Of a stretch of DNA of 64,000 bases, positions 1 through 12,926 are shown one piece after another (within the stretch, counting starts at the first letter, position 1; the number at the start of each line of letters is the position of its first letter). The translations under genes and the position numbers were made by a program. A model generated the notes under the pieces. It was not told the origin of the DNA. It ran no database searches and saw nothing but the letters and a program-made list of their open reading frames with translations. Source of the stretch: Cacajao melanocephalus (lineage: Eukaryota > Chordata > Mammalia > Primates > Pitheciidae); NCBI GenBank assembly GCA_963573385.1, contig CAUYLG010013879.1, positions 1 through 64,000 of the forward strand, read 5' to 3'.

Positions 1-340
1 TGTAGGGACATGGATGAACCTGGAAACCATCATTCTCAGCAAACTGACACAAGAACACAAAATCAAACACTGCATGTTCTCACTCATAGGCGGGTGATGA
101 ACAATAAGAACACATGGACATAGGGAGGGGAGCACTACACATTGGGGTCTGTTGCAGGGGAAATAGGGGAGGGACAGCGGGAGGTGGGGAGTTGGGGAGA
201 GATAGCATGGGAAATCCCAGATATAGGTGAAGGGGAGGAAAGCAGCAAATCATACTGCCACGTGCGTACCTATGCAACAATCTTGCATGTTCTTCACATG
301 TACCCTAAAACCTAAAATACAATAAAAATAAAAAAAAAAT
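1..340 (+). repeat. L1 3' end (ORF2 tail and 3' UTR), copy A
   Basis: It opens inside the last ORF2 codons typical of primate L1 (the GNHHSQQT-type stretch in an alternate frame), runs through the G-rich 3' UTR and ends in an A-rich tail at about 307-340. The left side is cut by the window edge. Confidence 0.9.
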
Positions 341-1043
341 CTGGAGACAACAGATGCTGGAGAGGATGTGGAGAAATAGGAACACTTTTACACTGTTGGT
401 GGGAGTGTAAATTAGTTTAACCATTGTGGAAGACAATGTGGCGATTCCTCAAGGATCTAGAAATAGAAATTCCATTTGACCCAGCAATCCCATTACTGGG
501 CATATACACAAAGGATTATAAATCCATCTATTATAAAGACACATGCACATGTTATGTTCACTGTGGCACTGTTTACAATAGCAAAGATTTAGAACCAACC
601 CAATGCCCATCAAGGAAAGACTGGATAAAGAAAATATGGCACATATAAACCATGGAATACTATGTAGTTTTGAAAAAAAGGATGAGTTCATGTCCTTTGC
701 AGGGACATAAATGAATCTGGAAACCATCATTCTCAGCAAACTGACGCAAGAACAGAAAACCAAACACCGCATGTTCTCACTCATAAGTGGGGGTTGAACA
801 ATGAGAACACACAGACACAGGGAGGGTAACATCACACACTGGGGTCTACTGGGGAGTGAGGGACTAGGGGAGGGGTAGCAGGGCATGGGGAGATTGGGGA
901 GGGATAGCATTAAGAGAAATACCTAATATAGGTGACGGGGGGAATGGACGCAAGAAACCACCATGAAATGTGTATACCTATGTAACAATCCTGAAAGATC
1001 TGCACATGTACCCCAGAACTTAAAATGAAAATAAAAATAAAAG
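341..1043 (+). repeat. L1 3' end, copy B
   Basis: 5'-truncated L1 in the same orientation as copy A and starting directly after its A tail. The ORF2 C-terminal region is readable at 424-648 with damage, followed by 3' UTR and an AAAATAAAAATAAAAG tail. Confidence 0.9.
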
Positions 1044-1756
1044 CTCAAGATAACTGATCATTAGAGAAATGCAAATCAACACCACTGTGAGTTACCATCT
1101 CACACTAGTCAGAATGGCTACTATTAAAAAGAAGAAAAAAAAAGATGCCAGTGAGTTGCAGAGAAAAGGGAATGCTTATACACTGTTGGTGAGAAGGTAA
1201 ATTAATTCAACCATTGTGGAAAGCAGTATGGCAATTCCTCAAAGAGCTAGAAACAGAATTACCATTTGACCCAGCAATCCCATTACTGGGTATATATCCA
1301 AAGGAATATAAATCATTCTACCAAAAAGACACATGCCCACAAATGTTCGTCGCAGCGCTATTGACAATAGCAAAGACATGGAATCAACCTAAATGCCCAT
1401 CAATGACAGACTGGTTAAAGAAAATGTGGTACATATACACCACAAAATACTATGCAGTCATCAAAAACAATGAGACCGTGTCTTTTGCAGGAACAGAAAA
1501 CCAAATACCACATGTTCTCACTTATAAGTGGAAACCAAATGATGAGAACTTATGGACACAAAGAGGGGAAGAGACACTGGGGTCTACTTGAGGGTACAGA
1601 GTGGGAGGAAGGAGAGGATGAGAAAAAGTACTAGGTACTAGGCTTAGTACCTGGATAATGAAATAATCTGTACAACAACCCCCCCATGACAAAAGTTTAC
1701 CTATATAACAAACCTGTACATATATCCCTGAACCTAAATTAAAGTTAGAAGAGAAA
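1044..1756 (+). repeat. L1 3' end, copy C
   Basis: A third 5'-truncated L1 in the same orientation. ORF2 C-terminal codons are readable at 1214-1591. The 3' UTR differs from copies A and B, lacking the long G-rich part, so it belongs to another subfamily. Confidence 0.88.
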
Positions 1757-2503
1757 GAAGTTTCTCTCCTCCTCCATTTCTCTGCTTCTCTAGCTAGCTC
1801 TCTATTATCAGTATGAACCCATGAATTATCATTCTTTTTCAGTGAGTTATAAGTCCTTATTGTCCTTAATTATATTTGTTTTATTCAATGACGAATGTTT
1901 GTTTTTAATTCTTCAGCTTTAAATACATAATGGCAGTCACATCTTACATTTGTTGGTCATTCCACGCTTTTACATGTAATTATCCATAGCATTTCCATAT
2001 AATTTTCTAATTTTATCTTTACAAAAGATGTAAAATTCAATGGGATTAGTGTTTGGATTCATGGAAATGTCTCAGTACAACTTTGAGACTCTAAATTAGT
2101 AACAAATTTCTTAAGATTCAACATTGATTGCTTTTTGAGCAATCACAAGAAAGAGAGGCAAATACCTTTATAGACCACAAGAGCATAAGAACATTCAGAA
2201 GCCTCTTTCCAAATATATTTGTAGTTGTTATATTAGTTTTTGTAGAGCTCTGAATTGTTGCACATAAAAATAAATGTTTTAATGTGTACTGAGTTAACGC
2301 ATTGCATTTGTATAATCACAAATTCTTATTTGCATTTAAAAATGAATAAGATTTTGGTATATGAAAATGAATGCAGATGATTTCTTTCTTTCTTCATGAG
2401 AATCAACAAAGTAGTTCTGAGGAATAAAGCAAGTCATGCTCTTTACCTTAAATGTTTTGTATATTTCACCATTCAACTCTGGACCATCTTGATTTTGAAA
2501 AGG

Positions 2504-2531
2504 CTTTTTTGTTTGTTTGTTTGTTTGTTTT
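2504..2531. repeat. (TTTG)n simple repeat
   Basis: Five to six TTTG units in a row. Confidence 0.85.
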
Positions 2532-3491
2532 GGGGGAAAATATCAAATACATTTTGTTCAAGTATATAGTATTTTAATGGAGTCTTCTCTAAAATTTGAT
2601 CATATTAGATTTAAATATTACCAATACCAAAATATTAATTCAAGATATTCAATAAATAATATGCAGGTAACTGAAAGTGGATCATTATAACAAATTTTAA
2701 ATGAAACCTACAAATCGTCATAAGATTATGAGAGTTATGTAATAAATGTATATATGTCAAAAGTCAAAGAAGTGTGGACATAAATAAAGGAAAATAAAGA
2801 ATAATTGGCCCATACCTGTATGTCTGCAATTCAGGTAAAATTTCTACAGTGGCCAAACTCAAGAACATGCCACTCTCAGTCAGATTTAATGCAATTGGTG
2901 TTATTTAGAGAGAAGAACTTAGTAATAAAGAAACTCCTGCTTTGGTAGTGTTTACACAATATTATTTACAGTCTATGCTACTTTTAATCAACTTTGAGTC
3001 TGCTTCAAGATTCATTGAAAGACAGATTGTTAACACACTGAGAAGAAAATCCATCACAGTTAATTCACCCATCAGAGAAACTTAATTTCTTTCATGAGCT
3101 GTACTTTCTACCGGTTCACAAAGATTCTTACTACAATCATTACATCCTAAACGTTCCCAGTGTCATAGGCTATAATATTGCAAACAGTAGGATTATGACC
3201 TCTTTCAGCAGGCTTCTTGCTAGATCGAAGCAGGAAGAGGAGATGGATTATATGGAGAAAAGACCTTATTTGAAAACATTAATCTTCAGTAATTAGTAAT
3301 TGAGGAAGGAAATACAATACATTAAAGTTAAATTATCTTCTGCAAAAATCAATTTCAAAAGCTGATTGAGTCTGACAACATATCTCCTAAGATAAAACAT
3401 CTACAAATGTAAAAGTGAAATACTAACAATTGTTCAGTCAGCCTCATATGAAAAAATTCAGAACCAGAAGGTTTTCTTTAGAAGATAAATA

Positions 3492-3497
3492 TGTGTG

Positions 3498-3534
<37 letters not shown>
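3492..3534. repeat. (TG)n microsatellite
   Basis: About 21 TG units with one GC interruption. Confidence 0.95.
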
Positions 3535-3536
<2 letters not shown>

Positions 3537-5562
3537 ATTTTGTAGCTAAAGTCAAATTAATATTTCTTCAGGTGCCAGGAGAACAGAAAAGTATCTGGAC
3601 CCAGGATATTGCATATTTTCAATGTTTTGGATTAACATTCCATCCTTATTATCAATGTTGTCTCTTTTCAAAATCTATCGCTGTACATTACAAATGCTCT
3701 ATATTTATTCCTCTTACCTTTTTTTGTCTGTTTTCCTCTGCATTTTGGGGAAGACATCCAATTTAACCTGTTGAAAAGGGAATGCCACATGTTTTAAAAT
3801 AGCTAAAAATAGTCTAATTAAAACTAGTCTCTTCAAAATGTGGAAGTATAGGTGCTGAGAAAGATAAACCACTAGCTGCTAAATTTGCAATGTAAAAAAG
3901 GCAAATTCAAGATGTGTCAGATTTAACAAAGCTACTGCTGGGGGGCCAATTTCAGAGATAAAAGATAAAAGGCCAGCAATCCACTTTACCCCCAGCAGTT
4001 CAATGAAAGTTGTGTGATTCCTATTGCTTCATCAGGTAACTACAAAGTAGTATCCTCCCAGTGAATTCCATGTTTTTGTGGATTCTAAGATATCTGACTG
4101 TGGAATGAGAAATGTTTGTTTATGATACCTAAAAACCCTTATGCTCAGTTCTGACACACAGCCACTGACAAACTAACACCTGAACTCAAACACTCATGTA
4201 TCAAGCATAAGGTACAGCACTTGGGAGTTTGCACCACTCACATGAATTTACCACTTTTTTGTCCCCCTCAACCCCGCCTCACCATCTGCCAATTTTTTCT
4301 TTCTCATTGCTTGTTTTGATTTACAATCTGATTATCATAGAGATTCAATATTTTTATTTCTGTTTGGGTATTTTTTTAAGATTCAGGGCGATATTAAGAA
4401 ATGCAAATTTTATCATGCTTCTAATAATTTTTTCTGGCAACCAAAGAATGATCTTTGCTAATCACTTTGATTATTCAACTGTCAAAGCCAGGTCTGTATA
4501 TGACTTGCTTAGTTAACTTTTTATCTTCTAGGGAAGAATCTGAAATCCTTACCAAGATACTCATTAAAATTGTGGGCTGGAATACACTCTTGTTCCTTTT
4601 GAGAAAATGAGTCCTGTGTTCAAACAGCAGATGTAATATCCAAAGATTGCATGGCCAGAGATAGTCTAGGAGACAGACAGAAAAGTTGTAAACAGGTCTG
4701 TGAACTGCTTTGGTGGACACAGACTTACTTTGAAGATTTCACTGAATCGTTTTGACTTGTAAGCCACTCATGGCACAAAAAAGCAGGTTTACCATGCAAA
4801 CCTTAACCAGATACTAGCTACAATGGAGGAACCTCAACAAATTTAGATGTGCAGTTCAGATAATTCCCTTGAAAGTTCCGATAATTGCCTAAAGCTTATT
4901 TAAGTCTATAGAAAGACTTTACCCTCTTCCTCACTCCATCTCATCTTTTCTTCTTTCTTCCATAATCCTCCCCATGCCTACTCTGATCTTTTTGTCATTC
5001 TCCAGATCACTCTACTTTAAATCTCTGTTTTATCCTAAATTTCCACCTCACGTTTGAAAAGACTCTTCCATGCTGGCAAATTCCTGAAGTCAGAATGAAG
5101 TAAGTTTCCTTGCCATGCTGTTTGCTTATACATCTAGCATTTTCAAGTGTCAAAAAAATTTTTTTCTCAGCTCTTTGGAAACTTTATTAGGAACTTTCTT
5201 GAAAAAAAAAAATCTTTGTAACACAGATTCTAATGAAAAGGTGTGAGTCAGAGCACCTACCTTCCAAACGTTGCTATGAGAAGAAAAAATATATTGACTG
5301 ACCAATGGAAATATTCACAACTACCTGTAAATCTAATACATTTGTCTTGCCACTGTTTCAAAACATCAAATTTGTATTGTGAATACTGTTCAGTATTCAT
5401 TTTCATATAATTCACATTTGAATACAATATTCCTCACATTTAACTTTCTGAAATGTCTTACAATTGGTTGGGGGGGGATGTGCACAACCCTTTGATCTTT
5501 ATGTTCAAAAACAGTCACCAAGACCTTGGAAAACAGCAGATAAAGAGTCTTACCCTTCTGAT

Positions 5563-5564
<2 letters not shown>

Positions 5565-5597
<33 letters not shown>
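5565..5597. repeat. (AC)n microsatellite
   Basis: About 16 uninterrupted AC units. Confidence 0.95.
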
Positions 5598-5598
<1 letters not shown>

Positions 5599-5740
5599 TT
5601 TAATCAGACTCAGTAACTGTCTCTCGAAGAATTAGAAAACCTTTGTGGACTTAAGCAAAGTTCCTGGAATTTGAGTTCAGATAGTGCAGTCTGACTATCA
5701 GCAAATAGCTTACCATTAAACGTCTAAGGGCAGTTACATG

Positions 5741-6306
5741 TAACATTATTTATTCATTCATTCACTCAAAAAAACAGAGATTGAGGATCAAGCGAACACA
5801 AATTAAACCCTCTCTCAAAAAACTTTTAATTCCACCATGGAGACAGGCATTTTCAGAAATAATTATAATGCAAAATAGAAAATGGCACATATCCAAAGAC
5901 ATACAGCTTGAGAGCCATGGTCATGAGGAGGAGAAAAGATCACATCTAGTAGGAGGAAGGCTTCTCAGAAGAGATAGCTTTGAAGTGGGATTTGAAATGA
6001 ATAAGTAAGATTTAAACATCTAAGAATGAGGCAGAATAATATAAAGTAAGTAACTAGCTTAAACTGGAAAGCATAGCACATACTAGGAATCAAGTGATTT
6101 AGGTTAATTGGAACACAGAGTAATGGAGAGTAGATAGTGAAAGATAATACAGAATGTGAATAAATTGTGATGTATCCTTGAGGCTGGGGATGGGAGAGCC
6201 ATAAAGTCAGGCTGCAGAGTTTGAATGGATTCAGCAGGCTGAATGGAACCATCAAAGGCTAATGAAAGTCCATTAATTTTTAATGAATTTTCAAGCAGTG
6301 GGGTAA
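5741..6306 (+). repeat. L2 LINE, first part
   Basis: It begins with the TTCATTCATTCACTCA phrase and contains the L2-type text on enhanced cell-gene-like phrases (GAAGGCTTCTCAGAAGAG, CAGTGGGGTAAG). It breaks off where an old L1 begins and appears to resume at 13745. Confidence 0.6.
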
Positions 6307-6760
6307 GAATTGTCTTTTCAACAAATGGTGCTGGGGCATTTAGATATCTATATACAAAAAGATGAATTCATATATTTATCTCACTCCATACACACAAAAA
6401 AAATTGCTCAAGATAGATAGATCTATACATAAAGGGTAAAACTATAAAGCTTCTAGAAGAAAACAGAAGAAAATTTTCATGACCTTGGGTTAGACAAAGA
6501 ATTTTTAATAGAACACAAAATGCACAATAGCAATTTTTAATTAATAATTTGGACAGAATCAAAATTTAACATAAAAAATACCAGTAGAGAAATGAAAAGA
6601 CAACACATGGACATTAAGAAAATATTTGCAAATAGTAAATCCAATAAATGACTATATTCTGAATAAATAATGTGCTCTTACAACTCAATAACAAGACAAC
6701 CCATTTTTTAAAATGAGGAGAAAAGAGTTGAATAGAAACTTCACATAAAAATGGCTAACA
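6307..6760 (+). repeat. Old L1 (L1M type), part 1
   Basis: Degenerate ORF2 sequence typical of mammalian-wide L1M elements, starting at CAACAAATGGTGCTGGGGCA. It is interrupted at 6760 by the younger L1 and resumes at 12009. Confidence 0.8.
6747..6760 (+). repeat. Target-site duplication, left copy
   Basis: AAAAATGGCTAACA, repeated exactly at 12009-12022 on the other side of the younger L1. Confidence 0.9.
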
Positions 6761-8112
6761 GGAAAAAATTAAATGTAGCCCGGGCAAGATAGCCAAATAG
6801 GAATAGCTCTGGTCTGCAGCTCCCAGCAAGACCAACACAGAAGGCCGGTGATTGTTGCATTTTCAACTCAAGTACCTGATTCATCTCATTGAGACTGGTT
6901 AGACAGTGAGTATAGCCCACGGAGGGTGAGCAGAAGCAGGGTGTGGCATTACCTCACCTGGGAAGTGCAAAGGGTCAGGGAACTCCCTCCCTTAGCCAAG
7001 GGAAGCCAGGAGAGACCTGTCCTGAGAGTCAGTACATTCCAGCCTAGATACTACGCTTTTCCCGTGGTCTTCACAACCCACAGACCAGGAAATTCCCTCG
7101 GGTGCTTATACCACAAGGGCACTGGGTAACAAGCAAAAAACTGGGTGGCCTTTTGGGCAGACATCGAGCTAGCTGTAGGAGTTTTTTTGCATACCTCAGT
7201 GGTGCATGAAATGCCAGTGAGACAAAACTGTTCACTCCTCTGGAAAGCGGGCTGAAGCCATGGAGCCAAGTGGTCTAGCTCAGCAGATCCCACCCCCAGC
7301 AAGCTCAGCAAACTAAGATCCACTGATGAAATTCTGGCTACCAGCACAGCAATCAGAAGTCAACATGGGAGGCTCAAACTTGGTGAGGGGAGGGGTGTCC
7401 ACTGTTACTGAGGCTTGAGTAGGTAGTTTTCCTCTCACAATGTAAACAAAGCCACTGGGAAGTTCAGACTGGGTGGAGCCCACTGCAGCTCAGCAAAGCT
7501 GCTGTAGCCAGACTACCTCTCCAGATTCTTCCTCTCTGGGCAGGCCATCTCTGAAAGAAAGGCAGCAGCCCCAGTCAGGGGCTTATAGATAAAACTCCCA
7601 TCTCCATGGAACAGGATACTTGGGGAAAGGGGTGGCTCTGGGTGTAGCTTCAGCAGACTTAGACGTTCCTGCCTACCAGCTCTGAAGAGAGCAGTGGATC
7701 TCCCAGGAAAGCACTGGAGCTCTGCTAAGGGACAGACTGCCTCTTCAAGTGGGTCCTTGACCCCCATGCCTCCTGAGGGAAAGACATCTCCCAGCAGGGG
7801 TCAATAGACACCTCAAATAGAAGAGCTCTGGCTGGCATCTAGCAGGTGCCCCTCTGAAACAAAGCTTCCAGAGGAAGAAGCAGACAGCAATCTTTGCTGT
7901 TCTGCAGCCTCCAGCAGTGATACCCAGGCAAACAGTGGCTAGAGTGGATCCCCAGCAAACTCCAGCAGACCTACCGAAGAGGGACCTGACTGTTGAAGGA
8001 GAACTAACAAACAGAAAGCAATAGCATCAACCTCAACAAAAAGGATGACTGCACAAAAACTCTATCTAAAGGTCACCAATGACAAAGGCCAAAGGTAGAT
8101 AAATCCACAAAG
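6761..8112 (+). promoter_or_regulatory. L1 5' UTR (internal promoter remnant)
   Basis: GC-richer than its surroundings and starting at the canonical L1 5' end. At about 1.35 kb it is longer than the roughly 0.9 kb of the youngest human L1s. Activity is unlikely given the divergence. Confidence 0.8.
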
Positions 8113-9138
8113 ATGAGAAAAAACCAGTATAAAAAAGCTAAAAATTCCAAAAACCAGAATGCCTCTTCTCCTCCAAAGAATCACAACTCCTCTCCAGCAA
8201 GGGAACAAAAGTAGATGGAGAATAAGTTTGATGAATTAACAGAAGTAGGCTTCAGAATGTGGGGAATAACAAACTCCTCTAAGCTAAAGGAGCATGTTCT
8301 AACCTAATGCAAAAAAGCTAAGAACCTTGATAAAAGGTTAGAGGAATTGCTAACTAGAATCACCAGTTTAGAGAAAAAGATAAATGACTTGATGGAACTG
8401 GAAAACAGAGAACGAGAACTTCATGAAGAATACACAAGTATCAATAGCCAAATTGATCAAGCAGAAGAAAGGATATCAGAGATTGAAGATCAACTTAATG
8501 AAATAAAGCATGAAGACAAGATTAAAGAAAAAAAGAATGAAAAGGAATGAAAAAGCCTCCAAGAAATATAGGACTGTGTGAAAAGACCAAACTTATGTTT
8601 GATTGGTATACCTGAAAGTGATGGGGAGAAGGGAAGCAAGTTGGAAAACACGCATCAGGATATTATCCAGGAGAATATTCTCAACCTAGCAAGACAGGTC
8701 AACATTCAAATTCAGGAAATACAGAGAATACCACAAAGATACTCCTTGAGAAGAGCAATCCCAAGACACATAATCATCAGATTCACTAAGGTTGAAAAGA
8801 AGAAAAAAGTGTTAAGGGCAGCCAGAGAGAAATATCAGGTTATGCACAAAGGGAAGCCCATCAGACTAACAGCAGATCTCTCAGCAGAAATTCTACAAGC
8901 CAGAAGAGAATGGGGACCAATATTCAACATTTTTAAAGAAAAGAATTTTCAACCCAAAATTTCATATCCAGCCAAACTAAGCTTCATAAGTGAAAGAGAA
9001 ATAAAATCCTTTGCAGACAAGCAAATGCTGACAGATTCTGTCACCACCAAGCCTGCATTACAAGAGCTCTTGAAGGAAGCACTAAATATGGAAAGGAAAA
9101 ACCAGTACCAACCACTGCAAAAACACACCAAAATGTAA
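8113..9138 (+). pseudogene. L1 ORF1 remnant
   Basis: RNA-binding chaperone of L1, about 341 codons with damage. It starts at the ATG at 8113 and ends with TAA at 9136-9138. Stops lie near 8207 and 8548. The coiled-coil part (8347-8550) is rich in E, K, I and L heptads, and the RRM and C-terminal domain are open over 8578-9138. The family normally packages its own RNA with ORF2p; this copy cannot do so. Confidence 0.92.
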
Positions 9139-9201
9139 AGCTCCTCGATACTGTAAAGAAACTGCATCAACTAATGGGCAAAATAACCAGTTAGCATCAT
9201 A

Positions 9202-11801
9202 ATAGCAAGATCATATTCACACATAACAAAATTAATCTTAAGTGTAAACAGGCTAAATGCCCCAATTAAAAGGCACAGATTGGCAAACTGGCTAAAGAAT
9301 CAAGACCCATTGGTGTGCTGTATTCAGGAGACCCATCTCATGTGCAAAGATACACATAGGCTCAAAATAAATGGATGAAGGAATATTTACCAAGCAAATG
9401 GAGAGAGAGAAAAAAAAAAGAGACTAGGTTGCAATCCTAGTCTCTGATAAAATGGACTTTAAACCAACAAAGATCAAAAGACACAAAGAAGGGCATTACA
9501 TAATGGTAAATGATCAATACAACAAGAAAAGCTAACTGTCATAAAATATGCACCCAATACAGGAGCACGCAGATACATAAAGCAAGTTCTTAACGACCTA
9601 CAAAGAAACAAGACTCCCATACAATAATAGTGGGAGACTTTAACACCCCACTGTCAATACTACACAGATCAATGAGACAGAAAATTAACATGGATATTCA
9701 GGACTTGAACTCAACTCTGCACCAAGCAGACCTAATAGACGTCTACAGAACTCTGCACTCCAAGTCCACAGAATATACATTCTTCTCAGCACCACATAGA
9801 ACTTATTGAAAAATTGATCACAAAATTGGAAGTAAAACACTCCTCAGCAAATGCGAAAGAATGGAAATCATAGTGTCTCGGACGACAGTGCAATCAAATT
9901 AGAACTCAATATTAAGAAACTCACTCAAAACTGCACAACTACATGGAAACTGAACAACCTGCTCCTGAATGACTACTGGGTAAATAATGAAATTAAGGCA
10001 GAAATAAATAAGTTATTTGAAACTAATGAGAACAAAGACACAATGTACCAGAATACCTGGGACACAGAGAAAGCAGTTTTTAGAGGGAAATTTATAGCAC
10101 TAAATGCCCACAGAAGAAAGTGGGAAAGATCTAAAATAGATACTCTAACATCACAATTAAAAGAACTAGAGAAGCAAGAGCAAACAAATTTTAAAGCTAA
10201 CAGAAGACAAGAAATGATTAAGATCAGAGCAGAACTGAAGGAGACAGAGACGTGAAAGACCCTTCAAAAAAATCAATGAATCTAGGATCCAGTTTTTATG
10301 AAAAGATTAACAAAATAGATAGACTGCTAGCCAGACTAATAAAGAAGAAAAGAGAGAAGAATCAAATAGACACAATAAAAGATGATAAAGGGGATATCAC
10401 CACTTATCCCATTAGAGAATACTGTTGAAACACCACACCTCTATGCAAATAAACTACAGAATCTAAAAGAAATTGATAAATTCCTGGACACATATACCTT
10501 CCCAACAGTAAACCAGGAAGAAGTCAAATCCCTGAATAAACTAATAACAAGTTCTAAAATAGAGACAGAAATTAATAGCCTACAAATCAAAAAAAGGCCA
10601 GGACCAGATGGATTCACAGCCAAATTCTATGACAGGCATAAAGAGGAACTGGTACCATTCTTTCTGAAACTATTCCAAACAACAGAAAAAGAGGGACTCC
10701 TCCCTCACTTATTTTATGAGGCCAGCATCATCCTGATATCCAAACCTAGCAGAGAAACAACAACAAAAAAACAATTTCAGGCCAATATCCGTGGTGAACA
10801 TTGATGCAGAAATCCTCAACAAAATATTGGCAAAGTGAATCCAGCAGCACATTAAAAAGCTTATTCACCATGATCAAGTCGGCTTCATCCCTGGCATGCA
10901 AGGCTAGTTAAACATATGCAAATCAATAAACGTAATTTACCACATAAACAGAACCAATGACAAAAACCACATGATTATCTCAATAGATCCAGGAAAGGCC
11001 TTTGATAAAATTCAGCACCCTTTCATGCTAAAAAACACTCAATAAACTAGGTATTGATGGAGCATATCTCAAAATAATAAGAGCTATTTATGACAAACCC
11101 ACAGAAAATATTATACTGAATGGGCAAAAGCCAGAACCATTCCCTTTGAAAACTGGCATAAGACAAGCATGCCCTCTGTCACCACTCCTATTCAACATAG
11201 AAATGAACAGAGACTTTGCAAAAGAAGACATTTATGCAGCTAACAAACATAAAAATAACTCATCATCACTGGTCATTAGAGAAATGCAAATCGAAACCAC
11301 AGTGAGATACCATCTCATGCCAGTTAGAATGGCGATCATTAAAAAGTCAGGAAACAACAGACACTAGAGAGGATGTGGAGAAACAGGAACGCTTTCACAC
11401 TGTTGGTGGGAGTATAAATTCATTCAACCATTGTGGAAGACAGTGTGGTGATTCCTCAAGGATCTAGAACCAGAAATACCATTTAATCCAGCAATCCCGT
11501 TACTGGGTATATACCCAAAGGATTATAAATCATTCTACTATAAAGATATATGCACACATATATTTACTGCAGCACTATTTACAATAGCAGAGACTTGGAA
11601 CCAACCCAAATGCCCATCAAAGATAGACTAGATAAAGAAAATGAGGCATATATACATCATGGAATACTATGCAGCCATAAAAAGAATGAGTTCGTGTTCT
11701 TTGCAGGGACATGGATGAAGCTGGAAACCATCATTCTCAGCAAACTTACACAGGAACAGAAAATCAAACAACTCATGTTCTCACTCATAAGTGGGAGTTG
11801 A
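9202..11801 (+). pseudogene. L1 ORF2 remnant (endonuclease/reverse transcriptase)
   Basis: It begins 63 nt after the ORF1 stop, with ATA where the ATG should be. The endonuclease part is broken by several frameshifts (9202-9850). Longer open pieces are 9851-10255, 10382-10804 and 11146-11367. After the reverse-transcriptase motif region, at about 11200, the text jumps from the RT core to near the C terminus, removing about 1.2 kb of a 3.8-kb frame. The C-terminal piece ends at a stop at 11799-11801. Non-functional. Confidence 0.9.
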
Positions 11802-11996
11802 ACAATGAGAACATATGGGCACAGGGAAGGGAAGATCACACACCAGGGCCTGCTGGAGGGTGTGTGAAAAGGAGAGGGATAACATTAGGAGAAATACATA
11901 ATGTAGATGAAGGGTTGATGAGTGCAGCAAACCACCATGGCACATGTATACCTATGTAACAAACCTATACATTCTGCACATGTTTGCAGATCTTAA
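11802..11996 (+). repeat. L1 3' UTR and tail
   Basis: Short G-rich 3' UTR ending in TTAAAGTATAATTTTAAA, a decayed A tail, directly before the right target duplication. Confidence 0.85.
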
Positions 11997-12008
11997 AGTA
12001 TAATTTTA

Positions 12009-12022
12009 AAAAATGGCTAACA
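12009..12022 (+). repeat. Target-site duplication, right copy
   Basis: AAAAATGGCTAACA, identical to 6747-6760. Confidence 0.9.
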
Positions 12023-12194
12023 AACACAAGCAAAGGTGCTAGACTTCACATTAGGAAAAAGCAAATTAAAACTGTAAGATGAAACTTCACCCCTACTAGA
12101 AAGATGACTGTAATCAAAAGACAGTAACAGGCATTGGTAAGGATGTAGATAAACTTGAACTCTCATTTATTGCTGAAGGGGATAGTGCCAATCT
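12009..12194 (+). repeat. Old L1 (L1M type), part 2
   Basis: Continues the ORF2 text broken off at 6760 (ATGGCTAACAAACACAAGCA...) up to an LTR insertion. Confidence 0.75.
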
Positions 12195-12598
12195 AATTCT
12201 TTATTACTCTAAAGAAATACCTGAGGTTGGATAATTTATAAAGAAAAGACATTCATTTGGCTCATAGGTCTGCAGGCTGTACAAGAGGCCTAATGTCAAC
12301 ACCTGCTTCTGGTGAGGCCTCATGAAGCTTCCAGTCATGGTAGAAGATGAAGGGGGAGCAGGTGCATTCCCTGGCGAGAGAGGAAGCAAGAGACTGGGGA
12401 GCAAGAGAGAGAGGTGGAGAGGCCAGCTCTTTAAAACAACCAAAATTAGCATAAACTCATTATTGCAGGGAGAGCACTAAGCTGTTTATGAGGGATCTAC
12501 CTCCATGACCCAAACACCTCCCGTTAGACCCATCTCCAACACCAGGGATCACATTTCAACCTGAAAGATGGAGGGAACAGATATTCAAAACTATAAAG
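12195..12598 (-). mobile_element. MaLR LTR (MST/MLT1 class), solo
   Basis: Recognisable in reverse: AATACCTGAGGTTGGATAAT, GAGGCCTCATGAAGCTT, GACCCAAACACCTCCC. This is the ERVL-MaLR LTR text. No internal retroviral sequence adjoins it. It lies within the old L1. Confidence 0.8.
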
Positions 12599-12862
12599 TA
12601 AAATGAAGCAGACTCTTTGGATAACAATCCAGCAGGTCTTCAAAAGGTTAAAGTGACCATGTGATCCAACCGTTCCACTTCCAGGTATATGTTCAAGAAA
12701 AATTAACTTGTAAATATATTTTTATAGCAGCATTATTCATAATAGACCCAAACCAACAACAATTCAAATCTTTACCAACTTCTGAATGAACAACCAAAAT
12801 GTGGTTTATCCATAGAATGGAAGACTATTAATTATTGATACATTATACAACAGAAATAAATC
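12599..12862 (+). repeat. Old L1 (L1M type), part 3
   Basis: Further degenerate ORF2 C-terminal text (TAGCAGCATTATTCATAATAG and following), ending in an RPS12 retrocopy. Confidence 0.75.
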
Positions 12863-12907
<45 letters not shown>

Positions 12908-12925
12908 GATAGATAGATATAGATG
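12863..12925. repeat. (TAGA)n microsatellite
   Basis: About 15 TAGA/GATA units with one slip. It lies where the poly(A) tail of the minus-strand RPS12 retrocopy should be. Confidence 0.95.
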
Positions 12926-12926
12926 T

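Larger units (their letters stand above)
1757..5740. other. AT-rich non-genic stretch
   Basis: No gene or clear full-length transposon seen. It contains three simple repeats, listed separately. Short open frames here (for example 4229-4516) have no recognisable features. Confidence 0.6.
6761..12008 (+). mobile_element. Nearly complete primate L1 with internal ORF2 deletion
   Basis: It starts with the L1 5' UTR signature (CAAGATAGCCAAATAGGAATAG), followed by ORF1, ORF2 and 3' UTR with a short A-rich end, and is bracketed by a 14-bp target-site duplication. A full-length element is about 6 kb. This one is about 5.2 kb because roughly 1.2 kb of ORF2 is missing near 11200. Both ORFs carry stops, so it is dead. 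Confidence 0.93.

Noticed and set aside
1214..1591. 125-codon frame as a possible gene
   Set aside because: It is the C-terminal part of L1 ORF2 in a truncated copy.
3491..3766. 91-codon frame
   Set aside because: It begins inside a TG microsatellite and has no other support.
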